From: Verpa conica
Taxonomy: Eukaryota; Ascomycota; Pezizomycetes; Pezizales; Morchellaceae
Assembly (NCBI GenBank): GCA_033030425.1
Contig: JAUFSD010000022.1
Location: 806,001-870,000 of the forward strand
Reading direction: 5' to 3'
DNA length: 64,000 nt
Program-made: the position numbers and the translations under genes
Shown here: one piece after another, positions 24,101 to 36,300 of the stretch
How positions within the stretch are numbered: position 1 is the stretch's first letter
How the letters are laid out: every line of letters starts with the position of its first letter
The notes under the pieces: generated by a model
The model's database searches: none
What the model was told of the DNA's origin: nothing
The model's input: the letters and a program-made list of their open reading frames with translations, nothing else

Positions 24101-24878
24101 GTAAGTGTAGGAAGAAAACAAGCTTGTCTTGGTGTAGCATGTCGTTCAATGTTGAGTTTGTGAGTGCTGATTCAAAGAGTTCTTGCACACGGTCAAAGAC
24201 CCATATATCAAGATTTGTTGCGTCTATAGCAGAGTTAGTATATAGCTTCTTTTCTAATTGTTCTGGGAAAAATATAATCCCATACCAACAGTAAAATCCT
24301 CCATATCCTCATCGTAACTCCACGCATCTACCCTTGCCTGATCACTAGCACCATGCTTAAACATAGGCAAGATATCCGGAGATCCCCAACTCCACGTGTG
24401 TCTGCTCCTATTAAAAACGGAGTCGAAGCCAACGGGATTCATCTTCCACCCGGTTGTGACTGCGCTCACATCTTCATACAGCCCTGCAATCAGCGCAACG
24501 TGTCCGGGGCGGGACTCTGTCGGGACACGGGTATGCGATACGCCAAAGGTGCCCGCGGTGAGTACTCGGGAACGCACAAAGGGGGCGAGGTGCGTGGTGA
24601 CTGAAGGGTCGTCGGGGTCTTGGTGGGATTGGAAACATTTATCTGCACGGAGACCGTCGCCTATTTGAAGTGTTAGTGAGGGTTGGGGAAGGGGAAAAGG
24701 AAGGGGACGGACCAACAACGAGGAATAACCGCTTCGCCGGTGCTGGAGCATCGACGGAGTATTGCCGCATGCCATAGACAATCGGTGAGACAAAGTAGAT
24801 GTCGAAGATTGAATAGATGTAGATTAGGTGAAATACGACTGCGACGGCTAAGAAGCCGATGCGTCCCAGGCGGGCCAT
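21158..24878 (-). CDS. MCD4: GPI ethanolamine phosphate transferase 1 (Mcd4/PIG-N)
   Basis: Adds ethanolamine phosphate to the first mannose of GPI anchors in the ER membrane. Eight exons: 24713-24878, 24286-24660, 23594-24223, 22883-23433, 22443-22630, 22260-22371, 22098-22206, 21158-22014. They give 995 residues, the usual length. An N-terminal membrane segment ([17 protein letters not shown]) precedes the luminal alkaline-phosphatase-like domain with GDGLRADK (about 56-63), [23 protein letters not shown] nucleophile loop (about 98-114), LGLDTTGH and [18 protein letters not shown] (about 272). The multi-pass C-terminal half follows, including [20 protein letters not shown] and [14 protein letters not shown]. 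The tail carries lysine-rich 8-residue repeats not expected in the family. All introns are GT-AG; the longest (22631-22882, 252 nt) contains a G/C homopolymer. Confidence 0.96.
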
Positions 24879-25359
24879 TGTTGGGAGAGCTCAGCTTGAG
24901 CGCTCAGGGGCGTATGTAGTATGTAGTTGCACTTGAGGGAGACCTGTAGGCACTGGAAGGAATGGCGCGCCCGTGAAGAGCAAAGGAGAAGAATATATGG
25001 ACGAGAATAGGGAGACTGTGACGCTGATGTGTATTAAAGAGGAAATTAAAGGAGAGGTGGTCGCAGTTATGAGGCTCAAGAAGGGGGGTGCCTGGGGGTG
25101 TAGGGAGGTGTATCGTTGCACTTATCGATTGGATGATTTTATCTATGATTTAATATCATATATAGAATAGAACAGAGACAAATATATATATATACGTGCT
25201 TTGGGAACTGGAGACATTTACAAGACAGAGGATTATATGTCCCCTCTTATACAAAGCTTTTTCTACTAGAATTCCACCATCCAGCTCTTTAACAACCTTG
25301 CTGGATACGTCCACCATGTATCCAATCTTTTAGTTCTCTATATCCAGTTCCAAGCCCCT
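24879..25359. other. intergenic region
   Basis: 5' flank of Mcd4 and 3' flank of the bS21m gene. It contains a TATA-rich stretch at about 25180-25192 and no supported gene. Confidence 0.5.
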
Positions 25360-25950
25360 CTACAATCCCTTCCTCTTCATGTCCATAGCAATAGACACCA
25401 GCTTCTTAAACCCTGCCTTGAACCTCTTCCTATGCCTCGCACTCTTCAACCTCTTCTTCTTCAGCCCCGGCCTCTCGTGAAACCTCTGCCTAACCTGATC
25501 CGCCTTGACATTATTCGATACGAGGATCCCCCTTAGTCTTGACAGCGCTGCCGGCAGGTCACTCATAACAGTGACACTCCTCCCTGCTTCTGGCCCCGTG
25601 CGTGGAACAACCTTGGGGGGCATAGGGGGGGCATTTGAGTTGCTAAACTCGCCTGATAAGATCGAGTCAAAGTTACGGCGGGTTGGGCCAGGGACAGTTT
25701 TTGCGACCATCCTGAAGATATCATCCATTGATTCAGGGGCGGTCCTTGGGGCAGAGCCGCTGGTGGGGGGAGCATTTGTGGTTGTGGTTGTGGTGGAGGT
25801 GGGGGTGAAGGGGAAGGGTGGAATGGCGGGGAGACGAGAGGAGTTCGAGAATGGCCGAATTACACAAGTAGGGACCGGGGGGAGAGATTTAGCAGACGCC
25901 AGAAGAGGCCCCCGAGTAACCACTCTCCGTAGAAGCCATCGGGACTCCAT
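25360..25950 (-). CDS. MRP21: mitochondrial small ribosomal subunit protein bS21m
   Basis: Single exon, 196 residues. The N-terminus (MESRWLLRRVVTRGPLLASA) is basic and amphipathic like a mitochondrial presequence. A Pro/Thr-rich spacer with a short Thr run follows. The last 75 residues hold the bS21 core: RSVTVMSDLPAALSRLRGIL, then VRQRFHERPGLKKKRLKSAR and HRKRFKAGFKKLVSIAM, highly basic for rRNA binding. The arrangement (long fungal extension, bS21 at the C-terminus) matches yeast Mrp21. It is divergently placed 279 bp from the RBM25-like gene. Confidence 0.93.
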   Translation of the reverse strand: MESRWLLRRVVTRGPLLASAKSLPPVPTCVIRPFSNSSRLPAIPPFPFTPTSTTTTTTNAPPTSGSAPRTAPESMDDIFRMVAKTVPGPTRRNFDSILSGEFSNSNAPPMPPKVVPRTGPEAGRSVTVMSDLPAALSRLRGILVSNNVKADQVRQRFHERPGLKKKRLKSARHRKRFKAGFKKLVSIAMDMKRKGL

Positions 25951-26229
25951 AGTAGGCTGGTAGAGTTGTTATCGTTGACCTGAATAGTTGGATATCACGA
26001 ATGTTTGGAGTTGAAATTGATTTAAGAGCTCATGCATGATTATGTAAGACTCCTGTCTGTTTGTCTGTTTGTCTCTCTACTGCCCAGACATTTCTCAACA
26101 TCTTCCCCCAGCACTTCTCATTCCTGTCCCAGGAAGCTCCACCACTCGACAGCTCTACTATACACCTGCGCTGTTCTGATCTTCTTTCTCTAGATATACC
26201 CCTCTTCCCTCTAGCACAAATTTCTCACA
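25951..26229. promoter_or_regulatory. bidirectional promoter between MRP21 and the RBM25-like gene
   Basis: 279 bp between divergent start codons. It contains TGTT/TGTC tetranucleotide repeats (26054-26074) and pyrimidine-rich leader sequence running into the + strand start. No TATA box is clear. Confidence 0.5.
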
Positions 26230-28850
26230 ATGTATCCGTACGGTCGTAAGTCTACCCTGCCCATCCCCCCAGCGTGATTCCCACAACTAACCACTCCCCA
26301 GAGTACGGCCGTCCCCAGATGCCCCCCGGCTTCCCCGGTATTCCAGGCATGGGCATGCCCCCCGGGCTCCCCCCCTCCTTCGGCATGCCTCCAGGAACCG
26401 GCGCCCCCGGAACCCCCGGTCTTCCACCTCCCCCCGGAACCGGCGGTGCACCACCTGGTACACTTCAGGCAAATATGCCAACTCGCCCAGGCATGGCTGG
26501 GTTCGTCCCGCCAGCAAACTTGCCAAACATCAACTTTAACGCGCCAATCATAAGGCTGGGGACAAGTGTGACGAGACAGAACCCAGTACCTAGTGCTGGT
26601 GGGAAGGGGGGGATAGGGATGGGAAGTGGTGGCCAGATGTTTAGTCGGGAAGCGGTGGTGGATCTAGTCCCGCCGACGGTGGAGGAGCAGTTGAAAACGG
26701 TTTTTGTTGGCGGGATTCCTGGTGGGTTGGGGGATGATTGGATGGAGAAGATATTGAGGGTGGGTGCTATTTCTTTGTTTTTGTTTTTTTGTTTTTGTGA
26801 CCCTTTCTTTTTTGTTACCTCTGGCGGCGCAATTGAGGACCTGTTTTATGCATTTTATACTAATGAGTTCTCTTTTACAGTCTGCTGCGAACCTGAAAAA
26901 GTGGACACGAGCTACAAATGAGAATGGTGATCCGTGCAAGTTTGGTTTTGCAGAATACGAGGATCCAGAAAGTCTTGGGTGCGCAATTGAAGTCCTTAAG
27001 GATTTGGAGTTACCTGCTATTGAAGATAAAGCAGAAGGTACCAAGTTAATGGTATGTAGATTGCATACCCTCACCATGGCTACTTTTACTAATTGATATA
27101 AAGGTGGTCGTTGACGATATCTCGACCACCTTCCTCGAAAACTGTCAGGAACACTCTGAAAGGCAACAGCCAGACTATGCCGCCATCCAACAATCCCGCA
27201 TCGATGCCTCCCGCGCTGCAATTGCCTCAACACTCTCCGAACTCAACGATCCCACAAAACGCACCTCCGCCAAACCCGAGCCCACATCCTCCCCAACCAC
27301 TACAAGATCCGAGTCTGAAACCCCTGCTAAACAAGAAAACGACACCTCAAATCAACCAGAAATCGTAACAATCCCTCTCTCTGCAGATGACGAACTCAGT
27401 GACATCCCAGCAGACATGCGCGAAATGGTCGCGAAAGAGATCGCTGCCTTCCGCGAACGTTCTAACCGTAGGGACTTAGAGCGCCTCAAACGAGAGGAGG
27501 AAATCGAGAAGATGGAGCGTGAAAGAAATGCTGGGCCACGGATCAATCGTCTTGCATCTCCCCCACCTTCAAGCGCACCAACCGGTCCTTCTGGTGGGGC
27601 CAATGCGATCCCAATTGGGCCAAGCCGACTTCGTGGTGATGGGCCGCCGAACCGTGTCCCCACTGGTCCATCCGCTGGTGTACAGATCCCTCGTGATTAC
27701 CAGAAGGGTGTAACATTCGTTAACGGCAGTCATCCAAACGGATACACATACTCGAAAGAGGAAGAAGATTCTGATGCGAGCGATGAGGAGTTGGAGCGAA
27801 GACGAAAAGCCAAGAAGGCAGCTGATGCCGAGAAAAACTTCCTTGACCATGAACGACGTTGGCTTAACCGCGAGAGATCTAGAACCAGTGCGTTGGAGCG
27901 AGAACAACTCAGGGATGCCGATGATGAGGTGAGAGAGGCCGCAGAGAAACAGGCTATGGCGAAGCGACTCGAGGTATGGGACGATGATGTCGAGGCGGAA
28001 AAGAAGCTGGAGGAATACTATGTTGATAGGAGTATGTGGATTCGGAACCGTGCAGCTTTCCGTGCTAGGGAGACGGAGATGGATGAGCGTGATCGTGCTT
28101 CTGAGGCCCGACAGGCGGAATTGGATATCGATAAGAAGCGCGCTGCGGAGAGCATGGCGGATAACTTCCTTGCGAGGCAGGCAGAGGAGATGGAGAAGGC
28201 TGCAGCAACGGTTAAGGAGCCGCAGAAGTTCAAACTTGCGTTGGGGGCTGCGGCGTCAAAGAAACAGGAGGCAAGTGCGCCGAGAAGGAAGACAGCCGCT
28301 GAAGTTGAAGGGTTGCTGGAGGATGAAGAAGAGGATGATAGCAGTAGGAGAAGGGTGTTGGTGCCGATTACATATGATGCTACAAGTGTTATGGATGAGG
28401 AGACGAGGGAGAAGTTGGTGAGACAGTTGGCACAGGAGATTCCGAGCGATAGGACGGGTCTGTTTGAATGGAGGGTGCAGTGGGATCATGTGGATGAAGC
28501 GATCATTGGCGAGAAGTTGCAGCCGTTTGTGGAGAAGAAGATTATGGAGGTTTGTCTTGCCCATTCCGTTGCGGTGGGGGTTTCATTGTACTAATTGAGG
28601 TCTAGTATCTCGGTGTCCAAGAGCAAGAGCTCGTTGGTTTCGTCCTCGATCATATTCGTAAACGTGGCACTGCTGAAGGACTCGTGAAGGAGTTGGAAAT
28701 GGTAAGGACATGCTCCTATCTCTATTTTTTTTTTTTTACTAGCCACTAATAATCTTATAGGCACTTGGTGAGGACGGGGAGACTATGGTTAAGAAAGTGT
28801 GGCGTATGGTCATCTTCTACTCCGAGAGTGAGAAGAGGGGATTGAATTAG
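26230..28850 (+). CDS. RBM25-like RNA-binding protein with PWI domain
   Basis: Splicing-associated RNA-binding protein. Six exons: 26230-26245, 26302-26759, 26881-27051, 27104-28549, 28606-28701, 28761-28850. They encode 758 residues. The first exon has only 16 nt (MYPYG plus one base). Order: a Gly/Pro/Met-rich N-terminus (PPGFPGIPGMGMPPG), one RRM (KTVFVGGIPGGLGDDWME, CKFGFAEYEDPESLG), a long Arg/Glu/Asp-rich charged region (about 250-640) and a C-terminal PWI domain (LFEWRVQWDHVDEAII ... IMEYLGVQEQELVGFVLDHI ... KVWRMVIFYSESEK). The plan is that of metazoan RBM25, a U1-associated regulator of 5' splice-site choice. An ortholog-level role in this fungus is inference. All exons close in frame. 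Confidence 0.93.
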
Positions 28851-30335
28851 CTCGGCTTGTTCATACGTGAATGCCCTTCCTGATGCAGTTTATAATATCC
28901 GCGGTTCAGGAGAAAGTAATACTTTTTGTCTGTTTGTCTACCTCTTCTGTTTTGTACTGAGGAGGGAGGGAGTACGTCTACGGGAAATAATTATAGCGGA
29001 ATCTGTATACTATTAAAATTGATGATAACGAACACGCTTAACAGTATCCTAGGGGGCGAGTGCGGGTTGGTGATTGGAATTTGATATCACATTTTAACCT
29101 CCGGTGAGTCATGCATATGGGGCGGGAAAAGCAATATCCCTAGCTCAGCTTGATTTGGTATGCTCCAATTGCTGAAGGCTAAAAGTTTGCTGTGCGGGTA
29201 TATATATCCTTTGTGCCTGGTGCTCAGGTCAAGTAATAAGAACCTGAACATAGAAGCACTAGGTATTGCCACTAACCTGCAGGTGTCTTTCTCTGGAGAC
29301 ATCTCATCCAATTGAAAGCCCAGTATGGTACACATATATTTAGGTTCTTCTTAGCTAACCTGAGTATGTACTCACAAGATTTTCTTTTCTTTTCTTTTCT
29401 TTTCTTTTCTCCTAGGCTACATGGTGTGGGTCTACATATCCGATTATCTGCAGGGAAATTCCTGGCCCCGGTATAGGATGTGAGGTGAAGATTCTCAGAG
29501 TAAATTGATCTAGAATATCTGATGGTGGTGAGTTAATATTGTGGTTGGTTACCAATCGAATAAGAGGATATCTATGTAGTTTAAGCTGATATAGTTCGGA
29601 GGTTCTCCGGCCACACTACCGCCCAGATATATAAAAAAGAGCACTCTGGAAGTAAGCCACAATTGCTCTCATATTTACAGTCTCCGGCAAGAAAGATCGA
29701 GAAACCAGGGTTAGTGAGCAGGGGCCCTATAGCCAGTACAATTGCTAGAATCTTTGTCACAATACTGAAAAGCCAATAGAAGTCCTAAATTCGAACCTCA
29801 CGTTTCTTGATCTTTGTTGCCGGAAGCTGTACCTGTGATCAATAAACTCAAACCTGTAACTTCTAGCCAAATGGTTGGACCGGGAACTTAGAATCTATGC
29901 ACAAGCAAGGCTGACTAGATTGTTCGCTCTGCCTTACCCTCGATTGACGTTCCCACAAATGCAGGGTGATCTATATCTGATTTTGGTGAATCACACAAAG
30001 CAGAGAAGGGTCTGGCATCTGGTGTAGTGGCGTTTTAGACGTATGGATTGCTGTTAGTTACTCACTCAAAGCAGACACAGCCCAACGGGGCACTGTAAAT
30101 ACCTAGTGTTACACGAAGGCCGCAGTAACTCGTATCACTAGTTAGATATACCTATCAGCGTTTCTCAACCGCCAAACCATTTCAGATCTGCCCCCCCCAG
30201 CCTCCTAGGTCGCTATTGCTACTTATCTATAAACAGTACTTTACCTAGTTGACCGTTCTTCATCTACTTTAGTTATTCATTGGAATCTACAGATAACATC
30301 TGAGTTCACTTCAGCATACTACACAACTCTCTACA
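28851..30335. other. intergenic region upstream of the NLR-like gene
   Basis: 1.5 kb without a supported gene. It contains a pentanucleotide microsatellite at 29380-29410 and a C run at 30190-30197. The last 100 bp is a plausible 5' leader for the gene starting at 30336. Confidence 0.5.
29380..29410. repeat. TTTTC pentanucleotide microsatellite
   Basis: About six head-to-tail copies of TTTTC, ending at CCTAGG. Confidence 0.9.
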
Positions 30336-33300
30336 ATGGCCGAAGCACTAAGTTTAGCAGCGAGCATCATCGCTCTTATCCAGGTAACAGCGCATATAAC
30401 TAATATAGGCTACGGCTACATCAGTGGAGTGAAAAATGCACCCAAGGACCTCCGCAGTCTTATGGACGAGCTCAAAGAGCTAGAAAGAGTTCTCGGGTCC
30501 CTAGAAGACATCAGAGTATCGAATCCACAATCTGTTGCTACACTACAGCAACTCAATGCACTCGGTGGGCCCCTACCGACCTGTCTCGCTGAATTACAGA
30601 GACTCCAGTTGAAGATGATGCCTAAAGATGGTATCAAGGGGTTTTTAAAGAGCCTCAAGTGGCCGCTGAAGGAGAAGGAAACTTTGGCAGCTATTGCGAG
30701 GATTGAGAGATATAAGACGCTATTTCATTTTGCGTTGAGTGCGGATCAGATGTTAGTATTTTATGAGGGAAGTTTCTAGGTTGCGCTGACGTTTTTGTTA
30801 AGGTCACTTTCGGGCGCGATTGAGGCGTATGTCCGGAATACGGATTCTTTAGCCCAGGGGATAAGGACTGATATTGGGGATACGAATATTATGGTGCAGG
30901 ATATCAATGCGACTACTGGAGATACAAATGTTATTGTGCATGATATCAAGACGAGTACCGGGGGTACGAATGCTACGGTAAACAAAATTAGGTCAGATAT
31001 TGGGATTACCAATATTACAATGCAAGGGATCAAGGCGGATATCGAGGATACGAGTGTTATTGTGAAAGGGATTAAGATGGATACCGGGGGTACAAGCGTT
31101 GTTGTACAGGAGATCAAGGGAGATATTGGGGTTACTAATTCTACTGTGGAGAAGATCTATAAGGGTGTTCAGAATACGAATTCCGGTATTGACGAATTCA
31201 GGACGGTGTTCAAGGAACAGAGTGCCGTGATGAAAACCGTCAACGAAAATATCCAGGAAATGAAGGACCAAGCCGAGGCCTCAAAACGGAAAGAGGAAAT
31301 CCTTAATATTGGTTAGTAACGTGGTGCCCTTGTTTCCCTTAACATTCAACTGTAGCTAAGCCCTTTGACCACCAGCGGAAAACCGGGACAAAGTTCTTGA
31401 TTGGATATTCCGAGGGCATTCCGATGATAAGCATATTGAAATTAGCAATAGAAGACGGGGAAATACCGGGAATTGGCTATTAGAAGCGCCTCAAATGGGT
31501 GACTGGCTTGATGGAAAAAATCGACTTCTTTGGGGTTATGGGATTCGTATGTCTAGCGTTCCTCTTTTTAAGTCCCGTGCTGATTATTTCTAATAGCGGG
31601 TGCTGGAAAAACATTTCTGAGGTATGTTCCTTAGAATACTAAAGGTTTAAATTCTATTGACGAGGTGCACTTTTTTGTAGTTCTATTGTGATAAACCACC
31701 TTATGGACCGGGCAAAGATTGAAGGCCACGGGGTAGCATATATCTATTTTGAGTATAACGAGCAAAGCCAACAAAGACCCATCGATATAATCGCGAGCCT
31801 AGTTAGGCAACTTGCCAATCAAACACCTCTCCTACCCAAGGAGATAGAGGAGTTACACGCAAAGCTGAAGCCATATAATGAAAGAGCTAGTCTCAAGGAT
31901 TTGCTCCCCGCTCTTCTCACGACTGCAAAGTCATTTCATAAAACATTTTTTGTTTTCGATGCACTCGACGAATGCGATGAAAAAACTCAGCGAACTCAGC
32001 TTCTCCCCCTGATTCATCGCATGGCAGAAAGTGGTATCAATATCTTTGTAACCAGCCGTGAATATCCAGAGGATATTCAATCTTCTTTCCAAGATTCAGC
32101 AAAGATCAAGCTTTCAGCAAAGGATGACGACATTAAGAATTATATCCAACATAAAATTGCCGAGAATTCCCGGGCAAATCGTCTCGTTGGGAATGGTGAA
32201 CTTAGGGATAGAATTGTGTCAGATATTACTAGTCTTGCCAGTGGGATGTCAGTATATGCAAGCCTTCTCCATATAAAAGTTGTATGCCTTAACACAGTGT
32301 GTGTAGGTTTTTGCTTGTCCGTTTTCATATCGAGTTTATTTGCCAGCAGACAACAAAACGGCAGATCCTACGGGAGCTCGAAGCACTCAAGAGCTCTAAG
32401 ACGGGGGAGAAGCCGTTAGATCACACATATAATCGGGCCATGGTCAATATCCGCAGGAAGACTCAAAACTGTATGAAATTGGCAATAAATATCTTCTCAT
32501 GGCTAGTCACAGCCCGACGTACCCTTACGGTTGATGAAGTCCAGCAAGCGGTATCAGTGGAGACGGGCCGGTATGAACTTGATGAGTTAGACTTACTGGA
32601 CAAGGCGACATTGCTGGATGTCTGTGCTGGCCTAGTAACAATAGACGAAAAAAACCTAATGAGACTTGCTCACTTTACCGTCAAGGAGTACCTCCTCGAA
32701 AACTCTGTAGTCCGCGAGGACGCAGACTTATATCTTGCCACAACTTGCCTCACCCTTTTATCGTTTGATGTGTTTGATCATCAGGGTGTCTGTAAATCTG
32801 ATAGGTCCTTCAGAAAACGACAAGAACTGTATCCTTTAGTCAACTATGCGGCCGCCCACGGATATTTATCTCTTCACCTCAGCTCTTGTGATGAGAAACT
32901 TACAAAGGACTTTGTTCTTAGGTTTCTTAAGAGTCGAAACTGCATCTCTGCCTTTACGCAGGCCAGTTATGTCTGGAATCTCCCAGGAAACATACTCGGC
33001 AACTACTATAGTTACCCAAAGGACCGGGATCAGTTGCACACAGCTGCTATTTTAGGGCACAAGCTTGTCGTTAAAGATTTATTAGAAGACGGGGAACCTC
33101 GCTCTAGAGGAGTCTTGAATAAGGATAGCCATGGTCATACTGCACTTCATCTAGCAGCTATTCGAGGGCATGAAGCAGTGGTCCAATTGCTCTTCGAGCA
33201 TGGTGCTAGTGCCCTGGTAGAGTCCAATCGTGATATTGCGTTACCATTATCCTTAGCTGCAGCAGCTGGACATACAGGAGTAGTAAAGCAACTCCTTAAG

Positions 33301-36300
33301 CATGGCGCTGATGCCTCGGCACAAGATGGCCATGATCAGCTGACAGCACTACATCGAGCAGCATTAAACGGACACATGGGTGTGGTTCAACTACTCCTAG
33401 ACTACGGTGCTGACCCTTCAATAAAGGGAGAAAGTTGCCATACACCATTATCACTGGCATTACTAGGAGCACATCAAGAAGTAGCAATTCTGCTCATTGA
33501 TAAAGGCGCTGATCCGAATGAAAAGGACAAAAATGGATATACAGCACTGCATACGGCTGCTAGGAATGGATCTGAGGGGGTAATCCGAGCACTCCTCCAG
33601 CATGGTGCTAATGTTTCAGTACAAGACGACCTTAGTCACGCTACACCATTACACATAGCAGCATCAAATGGACATAAGGGAGTGGCTCAACTGCTGATGG
33701 ACAACGGCGCCGACACTTCGATAATGGAAATTCATGGCAATACATCATTATGTGTAGCCATGTTGAATGGAAACGAAGAGATAGTAGAGTTACTCGTTAA
33801 TAAAGGCGTCGATGTTAATATCCAGGACAAAAATGGGTATACAGCACTGCATATGGTGGCATTGGGGGCTGGTGGCAATGCATGCGAAGGATTTGCTAAG
33901 CTACTCCTCTATAGTGGCGCAAAAATTTCTATTCGAAGCAAAGATGGCCTTACAGCACTACACTTAGCGGCATTGAAGGGGAATAGAGGGGTAGCCGAGC
34001 TTCTCATCTACTATGGTGCTGATATTCTAGAGATGGGAAGTAATGATAGAACACCATTGATTTATGCGGCGTTTGGTGGAAATAAAGAGATTGTTGAGTT
34101 GCTCATAAAAAAAGGCGTCGAGGTAGATCAACAGGATACGAATGGGTCTACAGCATTGCATCGGGCGGCTGAACTGGGGCATGAGAGTATAGTTAAGGTA
34201 CTTATCCAGAGTGGTGCCAGTTTATGGATACCAGGCAGGTTTGGAGAAACAGCGATATATCTTGCGGCCAGTGCGGGACACACAGCGATAGTTGAGCTGC
34301 TCCTCCAAAACGGTGCTGATATCTCATCACCGGACAATGAGGGCAGCACAATACTACTTTTAGCGTCAGCCAAAGGACATAAAGGGGTGGTCGAGCTGCT
34401 CCTTAGCTACGACGCCGACCCATCGATTCGAAACAAAAAAGGCTATACAGCTCTACTCCTAGCAGTCTCAACAAACGGAATATCAGCTGAGCAGGGACAA
34501 GCAGTTATCGAACTACTTCTCCAGAATGGGGCCGACCCATTGGTACAGGCTCCTGAACAGGACGGTAGCTCAACAGCCCTTATTATAGCAGCCGCCCAAG
34601 GGTACGATGGGATAGTCGAACTGCTTTTACAGTACAATTCTGATATCTCGATACAAAACGCCTATGGAATTACAGCACTATTGGCGGCCTCAGACGCAGG
34701 ACATACGGAGATAGTCAAGCTACTACTCAAAAACGGCGCCGATCCCTCAATACGCCGTATAGATGGTCTTACATCTCTAATTGTGGCAATCGCTCACAAT
34801 CACCAAGAGATGGCCAAAGCGCTCCTCGAGAACGGCGCTGACCCATCAGTAAAGACTATTGATGGCTATACAGCATTGATGCTATCAGCCATACAAGGGT
34901 CTTATGAGATGATCCAGTTACTCCTACAGCACGGTGCTGATCCCTCAACACAAAATACCAGTGGTACCACAGCACTGATAATCGCGGCTGAGAAAGGATC
35001 TAATGAGACGGTCGAGCTACTCCTACAGTACGGTGCCAATACCTCAACCCAGGCCGCTAATGGCACTACAGCAGTATTGGTTGCTATAATCAATGGAAAC
35101 AAGGAAATAGCCGAGCTACTCCTCGAAAAAGGCGCTGATCCATCGATACGGCCTAAAGGCGCCGATACAGCTCTAATGATGGCGACTAATACCCAGAAAC
35201 TAGACTTAGTTCAACTGCTTCTCGACAACGGTGCCGACCCGTCTGAACAGATAGAGAATGGCTTTACAGCACTAATTCTGGCAGCCAAGCAAGGATACAA
35301 GGAGATGGTCCAGCTACTCCTACAGCATGGTGCTGATACATCAGCCCAGAATGCCAGCGGCTGTACAGCACTAATACAGGCGACATTCAATGGTGATAGA
35401 GAAGTTGTCGAACTACTCCTCAAGGGTGGTGCTGATCCATCGCAATGGCATAAAGATGGCTACACAGCTCTCCTCACAGCAGCCACCATCGAAAATAAAG
35501 AGATAACCAGGCTTCTTCTCGAATACGGCGCCGATAAATCAGCACAAACCCCTAAAGGCTTTACAGCACTCCATCTGGCGGCCTGTCGAGGTTACAAGGA
35601 GATTGTCGAGTTACTCCTACAGCATGGCATTGATGCATCGATACAAGATCAAAATGGCTGCTTAGCACTGCACCTAGCGAGACTCAACAGTTATATGGAT
35701 GTTGCTGAGCTCCTCTCAAGTAGTACTCAAATCTCTGAATTGGGGAGAAGCCTACTTATTGCGGCAGAAAACGGAAACAAGGAACTTGTTCAGCAGCTCA
35801 TAAAACAGGGTGCTAATATCTCGACAAGAAACAGTGATGGTAATACAGCACTACATCTTGCGGTCTCCAAGAGGCATATAGAGGTAGTTGAACTACTTCT
35901 CCTCAATGGCGCCAATTTGTCCATGCGGGGTACCCACCAGGGGACAGCCTTACACACGGCAGTCGAAGTAGTGCATGCGTCGACAGATAAAATAGTCAAA
36001 CTACTCCTCGAGAACGGCTCTGATCTTTCGGTAAAGAATAGCTCAAGCTTTACACCACTGCAACTAGCGGCCGACAAAGGAAATAAGGGAGCGATCCAAT
36101 TGCTTCTAGAATATGGTGCTGATATCTCGGTACATGACGAAATTGCTCTTACACCACTACAGCTGGCGGCAAAAAGCGGACATGTAGAGGTTCTTATGCT
36201 ACTCCTCCAAAAAGGCGCTGATATCTCGACACAAAACGAGGATTGTATCACAGCACTACATCTAGCGACAACGAATGGATGCAAGGAAGCAGTCCGGCTG

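Noticed and set aside
29770..29860. Possible tRNA (TTCGAA-containing stretch)
   Set aside because: No acceptor stem, A box or cloverleaf could be built. I found no convincing tRNA or rRNA gene in the window.
30752..30802. Stop codon early in the NLR-like gene suggesting a pseudogene
   Set aside because: A 51-nt intron (GTTAGT...GTTAAG with CTGAC branch) removes it in phase, and the rest of the gene closes in frame.
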